The notes below the pieces were generated by a model. It ran no database searches, was not told the origin of the DNA, and was given only the letters and a program-made list of their open reading frames with translations. Positions 1 through 8,534 of a stretch of 64,000 nucleotides of DNA are shown here, in pieces (the stretch's first letter is position 1; every line of letters starts with the position of its first letter). The DNA comes from Lignipirellula cremea. Its GTDB lineage: Bacteria > Planctomycetota > Planctomycetia > Pirellulales > Pirellulaceae. The translations under genes were made by a program, and so were the position numbers. Location: assembly GCF_007751035.1 (NCBI RefSeq), contig NZ_CP036433.1, positions 2,895,001 through 2,959,000 on the forward strand, written 5' to 3'.

Positions 1-6
1 ATGCGA

Positions 7-43
7 GCGGGGACGACCCTGCCTGTCTGCGGAGACATACGCC
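7..43 (+). promoter_or_regulatory. Guanidine-II (mini-ykkC) riboswitch hairpin, probably the second of two, cut by the window edge
   Basis: Positions 7-12 (GCGGGG) pair with 17-22 (CCCTGC) to give a six-base-pair stem capped by the tetraloop ACGA at 13-16. A GGAG ribosome binding site follows at 31-34, nine bases before the gdx start. GC-rich hairpins with ACGR loops directly upstream of the ribosome binding site of SMR-family exporters are the hallmark of the guanidine-II class. That class needs two such hairpins. Only one is visible, so the first is inferred to lie left of position 1. A second small stem (24-28 with 33-37, loop GCGG) overlaps the binding site and does not have the loop consensus. 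Confidence 0.6.
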
Positions 44-358
44 ATGGCGTGGGTCTATCTGGTGGTTGCCGGAATCTTTGAAGTGATCTGGGCAGTGGGG
101 CTGAAGTACACCGAGGGGTTCACCCGCTTCTGGCCGTGCGTGTTCACCATTGGCGCCTATTCGATGAGCGTGGTGCTGCTCTCTTTTGCGGTGAAGCACA
201 TTCCGCTCGGCACAGGCTACGCCATCTGGACCGGTCTGGGCGTCATCGGCGTGGCGATCTGCGGCGTGCTGCTGTTCGAAGAATCCATCACCCCCTGGCG
301 AATCTTTTTCCTGGCCGTGGTGCTGGTTGGCATGATCGGCCTCAAACTGACGTCCTGA
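44..358 (+). CDS. gdx: Gdx/SugE-type small multidrug resistance family guanidinium exporter
   Basis: This 104-residue protein has the four-helix layout and length of the SMR family, which work as antiparallel dimers in the inner membrane. The Gdx/SugE subtype signature is present: the essential proton- and substrate-binding Glu13 within GIFEVIWAVGLKY, Trp16, and the WTGLGVIG stretch in helix 3. Family members of this subtype export guanidinium in exchange for protons. A GGAG ribosome binding site sits nine bases before the ATG. The upstream ACGA-loop hairpin supports guanidine control and the Gdx rather than the drug-exporter (EmrE) assignment. Confidence 0.93.
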   Translation: MAWVYLVVAGIFEVIWAVGLKYTEGFTRFWPCVFTIGAYSMSVVLLSFAVKHIPLGTGYAIWTGLGVIGVAICGVLLFEESITPWRIFFLAVVLVGMIGLKLTS

Positions 359-570
359 CGCCGCGTCCCAAGGTAGTGGGCTTGTTGACGAGTCCACGAG
401 AATTCAGTTGATCGTCGCGCGGGAATACCCAACACTAGGGGGCGCGGTCGGGCCGGAAAATGATTCCGGCCGTCGCGATACGCTTGCCGATCAGACGTCG
501 GCCGTCCCTGCGGCGGGCGCTGCTTGTCGGCATGGCTCCCTGCTTGGACTCTGTTGAGGAAAGACCCGTG

Positions 571-2940
571 ATGCGTTGGATCGTGCTGCCACTGCCGGTG
601 CGGACTTTGTCCGTGGTGGGATTTTGCCTGGTGCTGCTGTTGGCGGCCTTGTCCGCCGGTTCCGCCACGGCGACAGAAAGCGAAGTCGATCGAGTCCGGC
701 TACCCCAGAACCACGCATACCAGCAAACGCTGCGCACCTGGCTGGGCGGGCTGACCGAACGCGACTTTGAACACGGCGTGGATCAGCCCCTGCAGGCGGC
801 CGACACTCCGGGGCGAGAGAAGCAGTATCGCCTGTACCTGATGACGATGATGCACCAGCCGCTGGTGGGCTGGAAACGGGGCGTGCCAGCCATCAATGCG
901 ACGCCGCGACAGTTCCTGCTGTCCACGATCGAAGGTCCCGCCGAGGCGCCCGTCGTCATCGCGGAAGACGAACCGCCGGCGCCGATCAACACGTATGCGG
1001 CGGTTCCCGTTCCGCAGCCAACCGGGATCGTCGTGCCGCCTTGCTGGCCGGAGACGCTCGCCCTGTTCACACAGTGGGATTATCCCGGCAACCCGTACTT
1101 CGACAATGCCGGTTTGAAACGCAGGGCCCTCGTGACGGCGGCGGTGCAGATGATCATGCTCGACGATTTCCTGGAGCAGAACGCCAACTATCGCAGGGCC
1201 GACTGGAACGCCTATCAGCTGGCCTGCTTCAGCATTGCATTTAAGAACGGACGGGAGCTCTTGCCGCCGGCCGCGGAGCAGGCGTATGTCGACGGCCTGC
1301 TGCGACTGGGTCGGCAGATGCTGTCCTGGGGCGTGCGGGCGGAAGAGCCGAACAAGGACATGTCGGCGCCAATCTGCCTGTGGTACGTCGCCCAGGCCTG
1401 CGGCGATGCGAAGTTCTCGCAGGACGTCGAAGCGTACGCCAAGCGACTGATGACCGATCCGGCGTACTTTCATCCGGCCGGCTACTGGCTGGAACGGGGC
1501 CGCGGCGTCGACCTGGGTTTTGGCGGCGGGGCCAACTTCTATGCGGTCTGGGCCGCCCTGGCGACCGACTGGCCGTTTGCCAAAGAGGCCGTCGAAAAGG
1601 CGTACCGATTGCGGGCCCATTTAAGCTTGCCGGACCCCGACGGCTTTGTGACAGGACCAAGTCACTTCAACTCGCGGATCGGCAGCCCGGCCGCAGCCGA
1701 TCAATGGCACTGGGACGGCGCCAGGGACCAGGCGGCGGCGATGGTGACGCCCGAGGCGGCCTGCTGGGTGAAGATCCCGACCGACGAACAGCTGGCGGGA
1801 GCGGGCGAGAATCGGGTCGGCTGGTTCAACTTTCAGGTGAAGCAGAACCCGGTGCGTCCCGACCTGGCCGGACGGAAGAGCTCGCCCCGCACCGGTTACT
1901 GGGCGAACGAAGAACTACGCGGCCGCACCTGGACGTGGCGTCTGTGGCAGACGTATAACTTTCCGATCGGCGTGAATGTGGGGCATGTGTTTTACCAGCC
2001 CGGCTCGTACGCGCAGCTGCGGCAATGGGTCGACAGCGACTCGCCCTGGCTCAAGCTGCCGGTCCTGCGGGAGACACGCTATGATCGCAATTTTGGCGAC
2101 GCCTTTCTGGCGTCCCGGCGGCCTGGCTTTGGCGCGTTGCTCCACACGGGACCCGTTGGACCTGATCATCCCGAGGACGGATTCCCGCAGTGGCCTGGCC
2201 CGTTCGGCTTTGGCGGCGGACAGTTGTCGGCGTTCTGGACCCCGTCGACCGGCTCCGTGCTGCTCGGCCGGCGGATTGCGGTGGGGCACGACTTCAACTA
2301 CGACACGCTTGAGTCCTGGCGGAAATGGCCGTTGCACGCGGTCTCCGGCGTGACGCGCACCGGCGTGGTAGCGACCTCGGCCCGGATCGCCGTCCCCCTG
2401 ACCACGATCCGCAATGCCGATGGGAACCTCCAGGCGACCGTCAGCGGAAAGATCCCGGCCGCCGCGTTCGAACAGAAAGGGACGCTCCAGGGCGAGCTCT
2501 CCTGCGACCGCACCCTGACGGTCGCCGACAACGGCGTGAGCGTGGAAACGATTGTCGCCAGCGACGGGAAAGACGAACTGGCCGAACTCTATGAAACGAT
2601 CCCCGTATTCTTGCGCGACTCCAAACGCCAGGCATTGGCCGAGCCGACCCGCATAGAATGGAAGACGATCGACGACAGCCAGACAACCAGCGACTGGCTG
2701 CCGGCCACCACGAAGTTCCAGGCAAAGGTCGTGGCGGTCAAACTGACCCGTTTTGACGGCGCCGTGCAGATCCTGTTCGACCGTCCCCGCCGGGTCAAGC
2801 TGGCGGCGGAAGAGTGGCAAGACACGTATCTCACCCGCGGCGTTTGTCGGAACCTGCTGATCGACCTGCTGGAAGGAAGCGACTATCCGACCGGTTCCGG
2901 CGCCAGTCGCGTCGCCTGGCGCATTGAGCCGCTGGAGTAA
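571..2940 (+). CDS. Large secreted protein of unknown function, possibly lyase-like
   Basis: The reading frame is open from 460, but the ATG at 571 is preferred. It has a GAGGAAAG ribosome binding site and begins a clear signal peptide (basic start, leucine-rich core, ATA before residue 37). The mature protein of about 750 residues has a middle part rich in tryptophan, aromatic residues and helices (roughly 180-500) and a beta-rich C-terminal third. That order recalls alpha/alpha-toroid plus beta-sandwich polysaccharide lyases, but I see no lyase active-site motif I can name, so this is only a structural guess. It stands alone: gdx ends 212 bases upstream and the next gene runs the other way. 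Confidence 0.6.
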   Translation: MRWIVLPLPVRTLSVVGFCLVLLLAALSAGSATATESEVDRVRLPQNHAYQQTLRTWLGGLTERDFEHGVDQPLQAADTPGREKQYRLYLMTMMHQPLVGWKRGVPAINATPRQFLLSTIEGPAEAPVVIAEDEPPAPINTYAAVPVPQPTGIVVPPCWPETLALFTQWDYPGNPYFDNAGLKRRALVTAAVQMIMLDDFLEQNANYRRADWNAYQLACFSIAFKNGRELLPPAAEQAYVDGLLRLGRQMLSWGVRAEEPNKDMSAPICLWYVAQACGDAKFSQDVEAYAKRLMTDPAYFHPAGYWLERGRGVDLGFGGGANFYAVWAALATDWPFAKEAVEKAYRLRAHLSLPDPDGFVTGPSHFNSRIGSPAAADQWHWDGARDQAAAMVTPEAACWVKIPTDEQLAGAGENRVGWFNFQVKQNPVRPDLAGRKSSPRTGYWANEELRGRTWTWRLWQTYNFPIGVNVGHVFYQPGSYAQLRQWVDSDSPWLKLPVLRETRYDRNFGDAFLASRRPGFGALLHTGPVGPDHPEDGFPQWPGPFGFGGGQLSAFWTPSTGSVLLGRRIAVGHDFNYDTLESWRKWPLHAVSGVTRTGVVATSARIAVPLTTIRNADGNLQATVSGKIPAAAFEQKGTLQGELSCDRTLTVADNGVSVETIVASDGKDELAELYETIPVFLRDSKRQALAEPTRIEWKTIDDSQTTSDWLPATTKFQAKVVAVKLTRFDGAVQILFDRPRRVKLAAEEWQDTYLTRGVCRNLLIDLLEGSDYPTGSGASRVAWRIEPLE

Positions 2941-3000
2941 GGCGGCAGGACGCAGCCGCGTTCCAGCGTACGTCCTTGATGCCCCGCTCCCAGGGCGCCG

Positions 3001-3420
3001 TTACTCGCGCGGCGGCGGCTGGCGGAGACGCTTCTTTTCGCCGGTTGCTTTTTTGTCGTTCAACCGGCGACGCTTGGAGCCTTTGGTCGGGCGGGTCGGT
3101 TTGCGATAGGTCGGCGCTTCGGCGGCGATGACGAGCAGGGCCCGCAGTTTCTCGATGCAGTCGGCCACGTTGCGGCCCTGGTCCCGGAAACGCTGGCTGT
3201 GGATGACTACGTCGCCGTCGTTATTGATTCGCCGTTTGTTCTGCTGCATGAACCGCACGCGCACCGGTTCCGGCAGGGCTTCGCAGTTGACGACGGACCA
3301 GTGCAGGGTCGCTTTGGAGTTGACCTTGTTGACATTCTGCCCGCCCGGTCCGCTGCTGCGGGCGAACGAGAAACGCAGCTCTCGCAGAGGGATCTGGAGG
3401 TGTTCGTTGATTTCGATCAT
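3001..3420 (-). CDS. arfB: Alternative ribosome-rescue factor ArfB (peptidyl-tRNA hydrolase)
   Basis: This 139-residue protein carries the release-factor catalytic loop SSGPGGQNVNK with the GGQ tripeptide at residues 26-28, preceded by the usual beta-strand start (IPLRELRFSFARSSG). A long basic C-terminal tail (about 105-139, rich in Lys and Arg) follows. In ArfB/YaeJ this tail enters the empty mRNA channel of a stalled ribosome so that GGQ can hydrolyse the stranded peptidyl-tRNA. There is no codon-recognition domain, which separates it from RF1/RF2. The ATG at 3420 is chosen because homologous sequence starts there, although the frame is open to 3654. Confidence 0.92.
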   Translation of the reverse strand: MIEINEHLQIPLRELRFSFARSSGPGGQNVNKVNSKATLHWSVVNCEALPEPVRVRFMQQNKRRINNDGDVVIHSQRFRDQGRNVADCIEKLRALLVIAAEAPTYRKPTRPTKGSKRRRLNDKKATGEKKRLRQPPPRE

Positions 3421-3635
3421 GACGAGAACGGTGCGAGACGGAAACAATCGGGTTATATTGCGGTGCAGGGGCGTCGCATCAGGACACCCTCCCGGCGACA
3501 AAGGTTCACGACGACGAGCGCCCTGTCGTGGATCCGTACGCCTGAGGCGGCGCCGGCGACAGCCGTCCTGCGCCCCTTGATTATAGAGCATAAATCGATT
3601 CGACAAGATTTTTCGAACTGGGAAAGGTTTTCTCC

Positions 3636-5135
3636 ATGTTGCGACTGATAACAAACGGAGCGTCCCCCGGCGCCTGGACTGCCGGCTTTCTACTGCTGCT
3701 GAGCGCCTGTGCTTCCCACGCAGCCGACGAACCCGCTCCCGTCGCCGAAGCCGCTCCCGTCGCCGAAGCCGCTCCCGTTGCCGTTACGCAGCCCCCATCG
3801 CCGGCCGCCGTCGCGGCAATCATGGGAAACGACCGGCTGCCGGATATCGGCACGCGAAAGCAGGGCATCGATTGGCCCAGTTTTCTTGGCCCGAGCCGCG
3901 ACAGCAAGTCGCCCGAGAAAGGGATCCAATGGCCGCCGAAGCTGCTCTGGTCGCGGGACCTGGGCGTCAGCTACGACATCGGTTCGATCGCCGCCGGGCG
4001 GTACTACCAGTACGACCGGTTCGACGACATCTGCCGGCTGGACTGTTTGAATGCCGAGACGGGCGAAGAGCTATGGAAGTTTGAACATCCCGTCAGCTAC
4101 GACGATCTGTACGGCTACAACGGCGGCCCGCGCTGTTCGCCTGTGATCGATGGGAACCGCGTTTACATTTTTGGCGTGGCCGGCATGCTGCATTGCCTGC
4201 AGGCCAGCGATGGCAAACTGCTGTGGAAGCACGACACCAATAAAGAGTTCGGCGTGGTGCAGAACTTTTTTGGCGTTGGCAGCACGCCGATGATCGAAGG
4301 CGACCTGCTGCTGGTGATGATCGGCGGCAGCGACGCCCTGAGCCAGGCGGCGCCGCCCGGCCAACTGGACCGAGTCGAAGGGAACGGCTCCGGCATCGTC
4401 GCTTTCGACAAGCGTACCGGCGAGATCAAATACAAGATTACCGACGAGCTGGCCAGCTACTCCTGCATTCAAACGGCCGCCATCGCCGGCCGGCGCTGGG
4501 GCTTTGCGTTCTGCCGCGGCGGCCTGGTCGGCTTTGAGCCGCAAACGGGCAAGGTCGATTTTGAGTTTCCCTGGCGGGCCCGCATCATGGAAAGCGTCAA
4601 CGCGGCGACACCCGTTGTCGTCGGTAACCAGGTGCTCATCTCGGAAACGTACGGGCCAGGCGCCGCCTTGCTGTCGGTCGCCCCGGGCGAGTTCAAGGAA
4701 GTCTGGGCCGACGATCCGCGTGAGCGGGAGAAGAAACTGCAGACCCACTGGAACACGCCGATCGAAGTCGACGGCTACGTTTACGGCAGCAGCGGCCGCC
4801 ACACCGAGAACGCCGAACTCCGTTGCCTGGACTGGAAGACGGGCGAAGTCAAATGGACGCAGCCCGCCACCACGCGGACCTCGCTGCTGTATGTCGACGG
4901 CCACTTCATCAACCAGGGAGAGTACGGCAACCTGCAGCTGCTCAAAGTCAATCCCGAGAAGTACGAGCTGGTCAACGAGCTCATCCTGCGGGAGGAAAAG
5001 GTCCAGCCTGGCTTTGCGGAAGCGATGCCGCTACTGCGTTACCCGTGCTGGTCCGCTCCGGTCCTGTCGCACGGACTGCTTTATGTCCGCGGCAAGGACA
5101 AGCTGCTGTGCCTGGAGCTGATCCCGGAGAAATAG
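3636..5135 (+). CDS. Secreted PQQ-type beta-propeller protein, putative lipoprotein
   Basis: This 499-residue protein starts with a hydrophobic leader ending in the lipobox LSAC (Cys25), so it is probably lipid-anchored. A low-complexity linker of repeated PVAEAA units follows (about 33-50), encoded by near-identical 18-bp tandem repeats at about 3737-3785. From residue 75 (WPSFLGPSRD) onward there are propeller blades of the PQQ/BamB type, with recurring A/N-x-TGE-x-LWK and D-G-x-LLWK motifs such as NAETGEELWKFEH. Planctomycetes have many such proteins. Substrate and role are unknown, and no dehydrogenase active-site motif was recognised. A GGAAAGG ribosome binding site supports the start. 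It is divergent from arfB. Confidence 0.8.
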   Translation: MLRLITNGASPGAWTAGFLLLLSACASHAADEPAPVAEAAPVAEAAPVAVTQPPSPAAVAAIMGNDRLPDIGTRKQGIDWPSFLGPSRDSKSPEKGIQWPPKLLWSRDLGVSYDIGSIAAGRYYQYDRFDDICRLDCLNAETGEELWKFEHPVSYDDLYGYNGGPRCSPVIDGNRVYIFGVAGMLHCLQASDGKLLWKHDTNKEFGVVQNFFGVGSTPMIEGDLLLVMIGGSDALSQAAPPGQLDRVEGNGSGIVAFDKRTGEIKYKITDELASYSCIQTAAIAGRRWGFAFCRGGLVGFEPQTGKVDFEFPWRARIMESVNAATPVVVGNQVLISETYGPGAALLSVAPGEFKEVWADDPREREKKLQTHWNTPIEVDGYVYGSSGRHTENAELRCLDWKTGEVKWTQPATTRTSLLYVDGHFINQGEYGNLQLLKVNPEKYELVNELILREEKVQPGFAEAMPLLRYPCWSAPVLSHGLLYVRGKDKLLCLELIPEK

Positions 5136-5160
5136 CAGGTCGCACGAAGCGGCCAGTCGT

Positions 5161-6645
5161 CTACTCGAGCAGGTCATCCCCGTCCTCGGGAGCGCGAGCC
5201 TGGCGGGCTTGTTGCTGGATGGCGTTGGCTTCGCTGCCCAGGTCGCCTTCCCCTTCGGCTTCACTGGCGGCCGAGTCGCGATGCGCGGGAACGACCGGCG
5301 AAGAATCATCGCCGCCTGTCGAAGACTGCGTGTCGATGCGGTCCGGCGCCGCGGCGGCAGGGCCGTCGGCGGGGATCATTCTCACCGGCACGCCGGCGGG
5401 GAAGACCACCTCGCGGGCTTCGTCCGGCATGGAGATGCCGGCTTGGTCGAACGCCCTTTTGGTCAGGCGAATGATGGCCGAACGGACCTTGAGCGAGCTG
5501 AAGCGGCCGATGTCGACCCAGAAGTAAATCCGCAGGTTGACCGTTGAAGCGCCGAGCGATTCGACCAGGACCAGCGGCTCCGGTTCGTCGACGATGGCCG
5601 GGTGTTCTTTCAGCACGGCCATGGCGATTTCCTGGGCCTGGCTGACGGAGTCGTCGTAACCGATGCCGGCGACAAAGTCGAACCGCGTGTGCGGACTGGC
5701 CGAATAGTTGACGATCGTTTCTTTGTAGACGGTGGCGTTGGGAATCTGCACATGGTTCCCTTCCAGCGTCATCAACAAGGCGGACCGCATGTTGACGCTT
5801 TGCACGTAGCCTTTGTAGCCGGCCACTTCGATCAGGTCGTCGCGTGCGAACGGCTTCTGGATGCTGATCAAAATGCTCGCCAGGAAATTCTCGGCGATGT
5901 CACGAAAGGCGAAACCAATCACTAGCGCGATCACCCCCGTGCTGCCGACCACGGTCATGGCCAGCCGCGTCAGCCCCGTCACTCGGAGCACCAGATAGAG
6001 CCCCAGCAGAAAGACCGGCACGGCGATCGCCCTGGCCGCCACGTCCGCCAGCAGCTGGCTTTTGAATCGCCGGCGGAACAGGTGCGAAGCTCCATAAACG
6101 GACAGCTGGGTCAGCCACCAGGTCACGGCCAGCAGCACCAGCCCCACAATCAGCAACGGGCTGTTCCGCACTGCGTTGGCCCCCAGTTCCGACAGCTCGC
6201 CCCAGGCCGGCGCCAGGTCCCACATCGATTTCTCGGTCACTTTCAGTTTATTAACGACCGCCACCACGTCCTGGGTGTTAGCCGCCAGCTGACCGGCCCA
6301 CTCTTTGTGCTGCTGCAGATCAACGCCGCCCTGCAGAAAGACGACCCCTTCGTCAACTTCGACCTGCGGTTCGCGGAACCAGCCGGTCGCGTTCAGAATC
6401 CGCGTCAGCCGGGAGGCGATGTCGGTGTCGTCCGCCACTGGGTTCACATCGACCTTGTCGGGCGCTGCGGGAGCAGGCGCGTCGGGCGCCAGCGGCGTCT
6501 CCTCTTCAGCCGGCGGCTCGGTGGGCGGGACCGCTGGCTGGCCCTTCGCAACGCCGACGACCAGCAATAACAGGAGTAGCCCGATCAGCCGCGCTGGGAT
6601 GCAGAACCGAAAACGGGAAACGACGCCACTTTGACCGCAGAACAT
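5161..6645 (-). CDS. Mechanosensitive channel of MscS type with N-terminal BON domain
   Basis: The 494-residue protein has a signal peptide or first helix at about 18-34, a Pro/Ala/Glu linker to about 72, a BON domain at about 74-136 (periplasmic lipid- or protein-binding fold), transmembrane helices at about 163-182, 205-222 and 232-250, and an MscS pore and beta domain. The motif GFAFRDIAENFLASILI at 245-261 is the conserved TM3b-to-beta junction. The last 70 residues are acidic and Gln-rich. It should open on membrane tension and release small solutes. The ATG at 6645 follows a GAGGGAAG ribosome binding site; the frame is open upstream to 6747. The BON-MscS combination suggests gating linked to a periplasmic contact, which is inference. 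Confidence 0.88.
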   Translation of the reverse strand: MFCGQSGVVSRFRFCIPARLIGLLLLLLVVGVAKGQPAVPPTEPPAEEETPLAPDAPAPAAPDKVDVNPVADDTDIASRLTRILNATGWFREPQVEVDEGVVFLQGGVDLQQHKEWAGQLAANTQDVVAVVNKLKVTEKSMWDLAPAWGELSELGANAVRNSPLLIVGLVLLAVTWWLTQLSVYGASHLFRRRFKSQLLADVAARAIAVPVFLLGLYLVLRVTGLTRLAMTVVGSTGVIALVIGFAFRDIAENFLASILISIQKPFARDDLIEVAGYKGYVQSVNMRSALLMTLEGNHVQIPNATVYKETIVNYSASPHTRFDFVAGIGYDDSVSQAQEIAMAVLKEHPAIVDEPEPLVLVESLGASTVNLRIYFWVDIGRFSSLKVRSAIIRLTKRAFDQAGISMPDEAREVVFPAGVPVRMIPADGPAAAAPDRIDTQSSTGGDDSSPVVPAHRDSAASEAEGEGDLGSEANAIQQQARQARAPEDGDDLLE

Positions 6646-6756
6646 AAAACTTCCCTCGACCTGGAAACGTGCAAGTAATGGAAAGAGAGCAAGTTGCGCG
6701 CCAGAGGGAGCCTGCCAATCCCGCTGCAGGCGGGGGTCGCTCGTCAATTGGCACAG

Positions 6757-6790
6757 GTCGGTTATATTAACGTGTCGGTTATCTTAGCTG
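6757..6790 (+). repeat. 17-bp tandem near-repeat in the mscS-ubiE divergent spacer
   Basis: GTCGGTTATATTAAC at 6757-6771 is followed 17 bp later by GTCGGTTATCTTAGC at 6774-6788. Both units sit in the 248-bp spacer between the divergent mscS-type and ubiE genes. They could be a paired operator or part of a promoter, but no good -35 box lies at the right distance, so only the repeat itself is claimed. Confidence 0.4.
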
Positions 6791-6893
6791 GCGTTCTGCG
6801 GTTTCCCAGAAGACGGCTGGCTCTCACCCTGGCGATTTCCCTCGCACGCTCAGGGGCGACCCGCAACCTTGCTCCTTCCCTTTGAGACACCCG

Positions 6894-7655
6894 ATGGCGG
6901 TTGATAAATCCAATCAGCGAGTGCAGCGGATGTTTGGCGAAATCGCCCCCCGCTATGACCTGATGAACCATTTGTTATCGATGAACGTCGATCGTTACTG
7001 GCGCTGGCGGACCGTGCGCCTGGCCCCGCCGGAATCTGATCTGCCCATTCTTGATGTCTGCACCGGCACGGGCGACCTGGCCCTGGCCTTCCATCGCCAG
7101 GCAGGCGGCAAGGCGAAAGTCATCGGCGCCGATTTCTGCCGGGAGATGCTGGCCGTCGGCGAACAGAAAAAGCAGAAGGCGGGCCTGGGCGAGGAAGTGA
7201 CGTTCGTCGAAGCCGATACGCAGAACCTGCCGTTCGAAGACAACCGTTTCCAGATCGTCTCCGTCGCCTTTGGACTGCGGAACGTGGCCGACACCGCTCG
7301 CGGCCTGGAGGAGATGGTTCGCGTGTGTGCTCCCGGTGGGAAGGTCGTGGTGCTGGAGTTCTCCCTGCCCCGCTGGCAGCCGTTCAAAGGGATTTACGGC
7401 TGGTACTTTCGCAATGTGCTGCCGCGGATCGGCCAGCTGTTTGCCCGGAACCGGCAGGACGCCTACAACTACCTGCCAGAAAGCGTCGGCGAGTTCCCCT
7501 GCGGAGAAGCACTGGCCAAACAGATGCGGGCGGCCGGCCTGGAAGAAGTCTGGTTCCGCCCGTTCACCCTGGGCGTCGCCACGCTTTACGTCGGCGTGAA
7601 ACCGGGCGTCGCCGAACCGGTTCCCAGCGAACCGATCGCGGCGGTCGTGTCATGA
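6894..7655 (+). CDS. ubiE: Demethylmenaquinone/2-methoxy-benzoquinol C-methyltransferase
   Basis: This 253-residue SAM-dependent methyltransferase has the UbiE/MenG signatures: N-terminal MFGEIAPRYDLMNHLLSMN, motif I LDVCTGTGDLALAF at about 53-66, and VAFGLRNVADTARGL. It performs the C-methylation that turns demethylmenaquinone into menaquinone (or acts on the ubiquinone precursor). In a planctomycete the menaquinone reaction is the likely one. The ATG at 6894 is used; a TTG four codons earlier at 6882 is in frame. Its stop overlaps the next gene's start as ATGA, so ubiE and ubiX are translationally coupled. Confidence 0.93.
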   Translation: MAVDKSNQRVQRMFGEIAPRYDLMNHLLSMNVDRYWRWRTVRLAPPESDLPILDVCTGTGDLALAFHRQAGGKAKVIGADFCREMLAVGEQKKQKAGLGEEVTFVEADTQNLPFEDNRFQIVSVAFGLRNVADTARGLEEMVRVCAPGGKVVVLEFSLPRWQPFKGIYGWYFRNVLPRIGQLFARNRQDAYNYLPESVGEFPCGEALAKQMRAAGLEEVWFRPFTLGVATLYVGVKPGVAEPVPSEPIAAVVS

Positions 7656-8290
7656 CGACGACAGAGAACCCGCGAACGGCGCCAATTGTCGTGGCAATCA
7701 CCGGAGCCAGCGGAGCCGCCTACGGCGTGCGACTGCTTGAGGTGCTGCTGGCCGGCGGCTACCGGGTGCATTTAACGATCAGCCCTTCCGGTGTGCTGGT
7801 GCTGAAACAGGAACTGGCCCTGCAGGTCGATCTGCACAACTTTACGGCGGCCAGCCTGCTGGGCGATGCGGTCCCGGCCGCAAACTTGCGATACCATCGG
7901 TACGATGACCTGATGGCGCCGATCGCCAGCGGTTCGTTTCTGACCCAGGGGATGGTGATCTGCCCCTGTTCCGGCGGGACGCTCAGCGGCGTCGTGCATG
8001 GGACCAGCGACAACCTGATCGAACGGGCGGCCGACGTCCAATTGAAAGAAGGACGCAAGCTGATTCTTACGCCGCGGGAGACGCCCCTGTCCATCATCCA
8101 GATCGACAACATGCGACGCGCGTGCGAAGCCGGGGCGATCGTGCTGCCGGCCTCGCCTGGTTGGTATCACGGCGTGCAGTCGGTGCAAGACCTGATCGAC
8201 TTTATTGTCGCCCGGATTCTGGATCAGCTGGGCGTCGAACACGCCTTGATGAAACGCTGGGGCGGCGACCAGAATGATGTGTCGGTTTGA
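7652..8290 (+). CDS. ubiX: UbiX-type flavin prenyltransferase
   Basis: The 212-residue product has the FMN-binding start VVAITGASGAAYGVRLLE (about 13-30), the CSGGTLSGVVHG loop and the highly conserved block RAADVQLKEGRKLILTPRETPL. UbiX joins dimethylallyl phosphate to reduced FMN to make the prenylated flavin that UbiD-type decarboxylases need. It starts inside the ubiE stop (ATGA). With ubiE and the nearby UbiA-type gene it points to quinone biosynthesis. In planctomycetes the futalosine route to menaquinone is usual, where the UbiX/UbiD pair acts late. No ubiD lies in the window. Confidence 0.93.
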   Translation: MTTTENPRTAPIVVAITGASGAAYGVRLLEVLLAGGYRVHLTISPSGVLVLKQELALQVDLHNFTAASLLGDAVPAANLRYHRYDDLMAPIASGSFLTQGMVICPCSGGTLSGVVHGTSDNLIERAADVQLKEGRKLILTPRETPLSIIQIDNMRRACEAGAIVLPASPGWYHGVQSVQDLIDFIVARILDQLGVEHALMKRWGGDQNDVSV

Positions 8291-8389
8291 AAGGTCGCCG
8301 TTTTGTTTGGCGCCGCATCGCCAATGCGGGGATGCAAGTTGTGCCGGCGATTCCTTCCCTGGATTTGAAAAAGAATGCGAGGACAATTA

Positions 8390-8534
8390 CTGCCGATTCT
8401 GGTTTGGTCGTTTTGCGAACCTGCTGGCGCAGAAAGTCGACTTTCGCTCCGCGAAAGTATGCGCCCTTTCACGGAGTGAAAGGCGACTATCCGGCGTCTG
8501 CACTCGCTCAAAACGACGAATCAAGATCTGGCAG
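8390..8534. repeat. Interspersed imperfect palindromic element, copy A
   Basis: The 334-bp ubiX-ubiA spacer holds a roughly 145-bp near-palindrome running from CTGCCGATTCT at 8390 to AGATCTGGCAG at 8534. The two arms align over most of their length, for example GGTCGTTTTGCGA on the left against TCGTTTTGAGCGA on the reverse complement of the right. The core has two adjacent hairpins: CTTTCGC-TCC-GCGAAAG at 8441-8457 and CCTTTCAC-GGA-GTGAAAGG at 8465-8483. Their triloops are complementary. Part of the right arm (GAGTGAAAGGCGACTATCC and four more bases, 8474-8496) is repeated exactly at 8553-8575. Small open frames across it look accidental. Related copies lie at 27948 and 56655. Confidence 0.85.

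Noticed and set aside
8390-8534. Insertion sequence
   Set aside because: No transposase gene lies in or near any of the three copies; at most a non-autonomous element.
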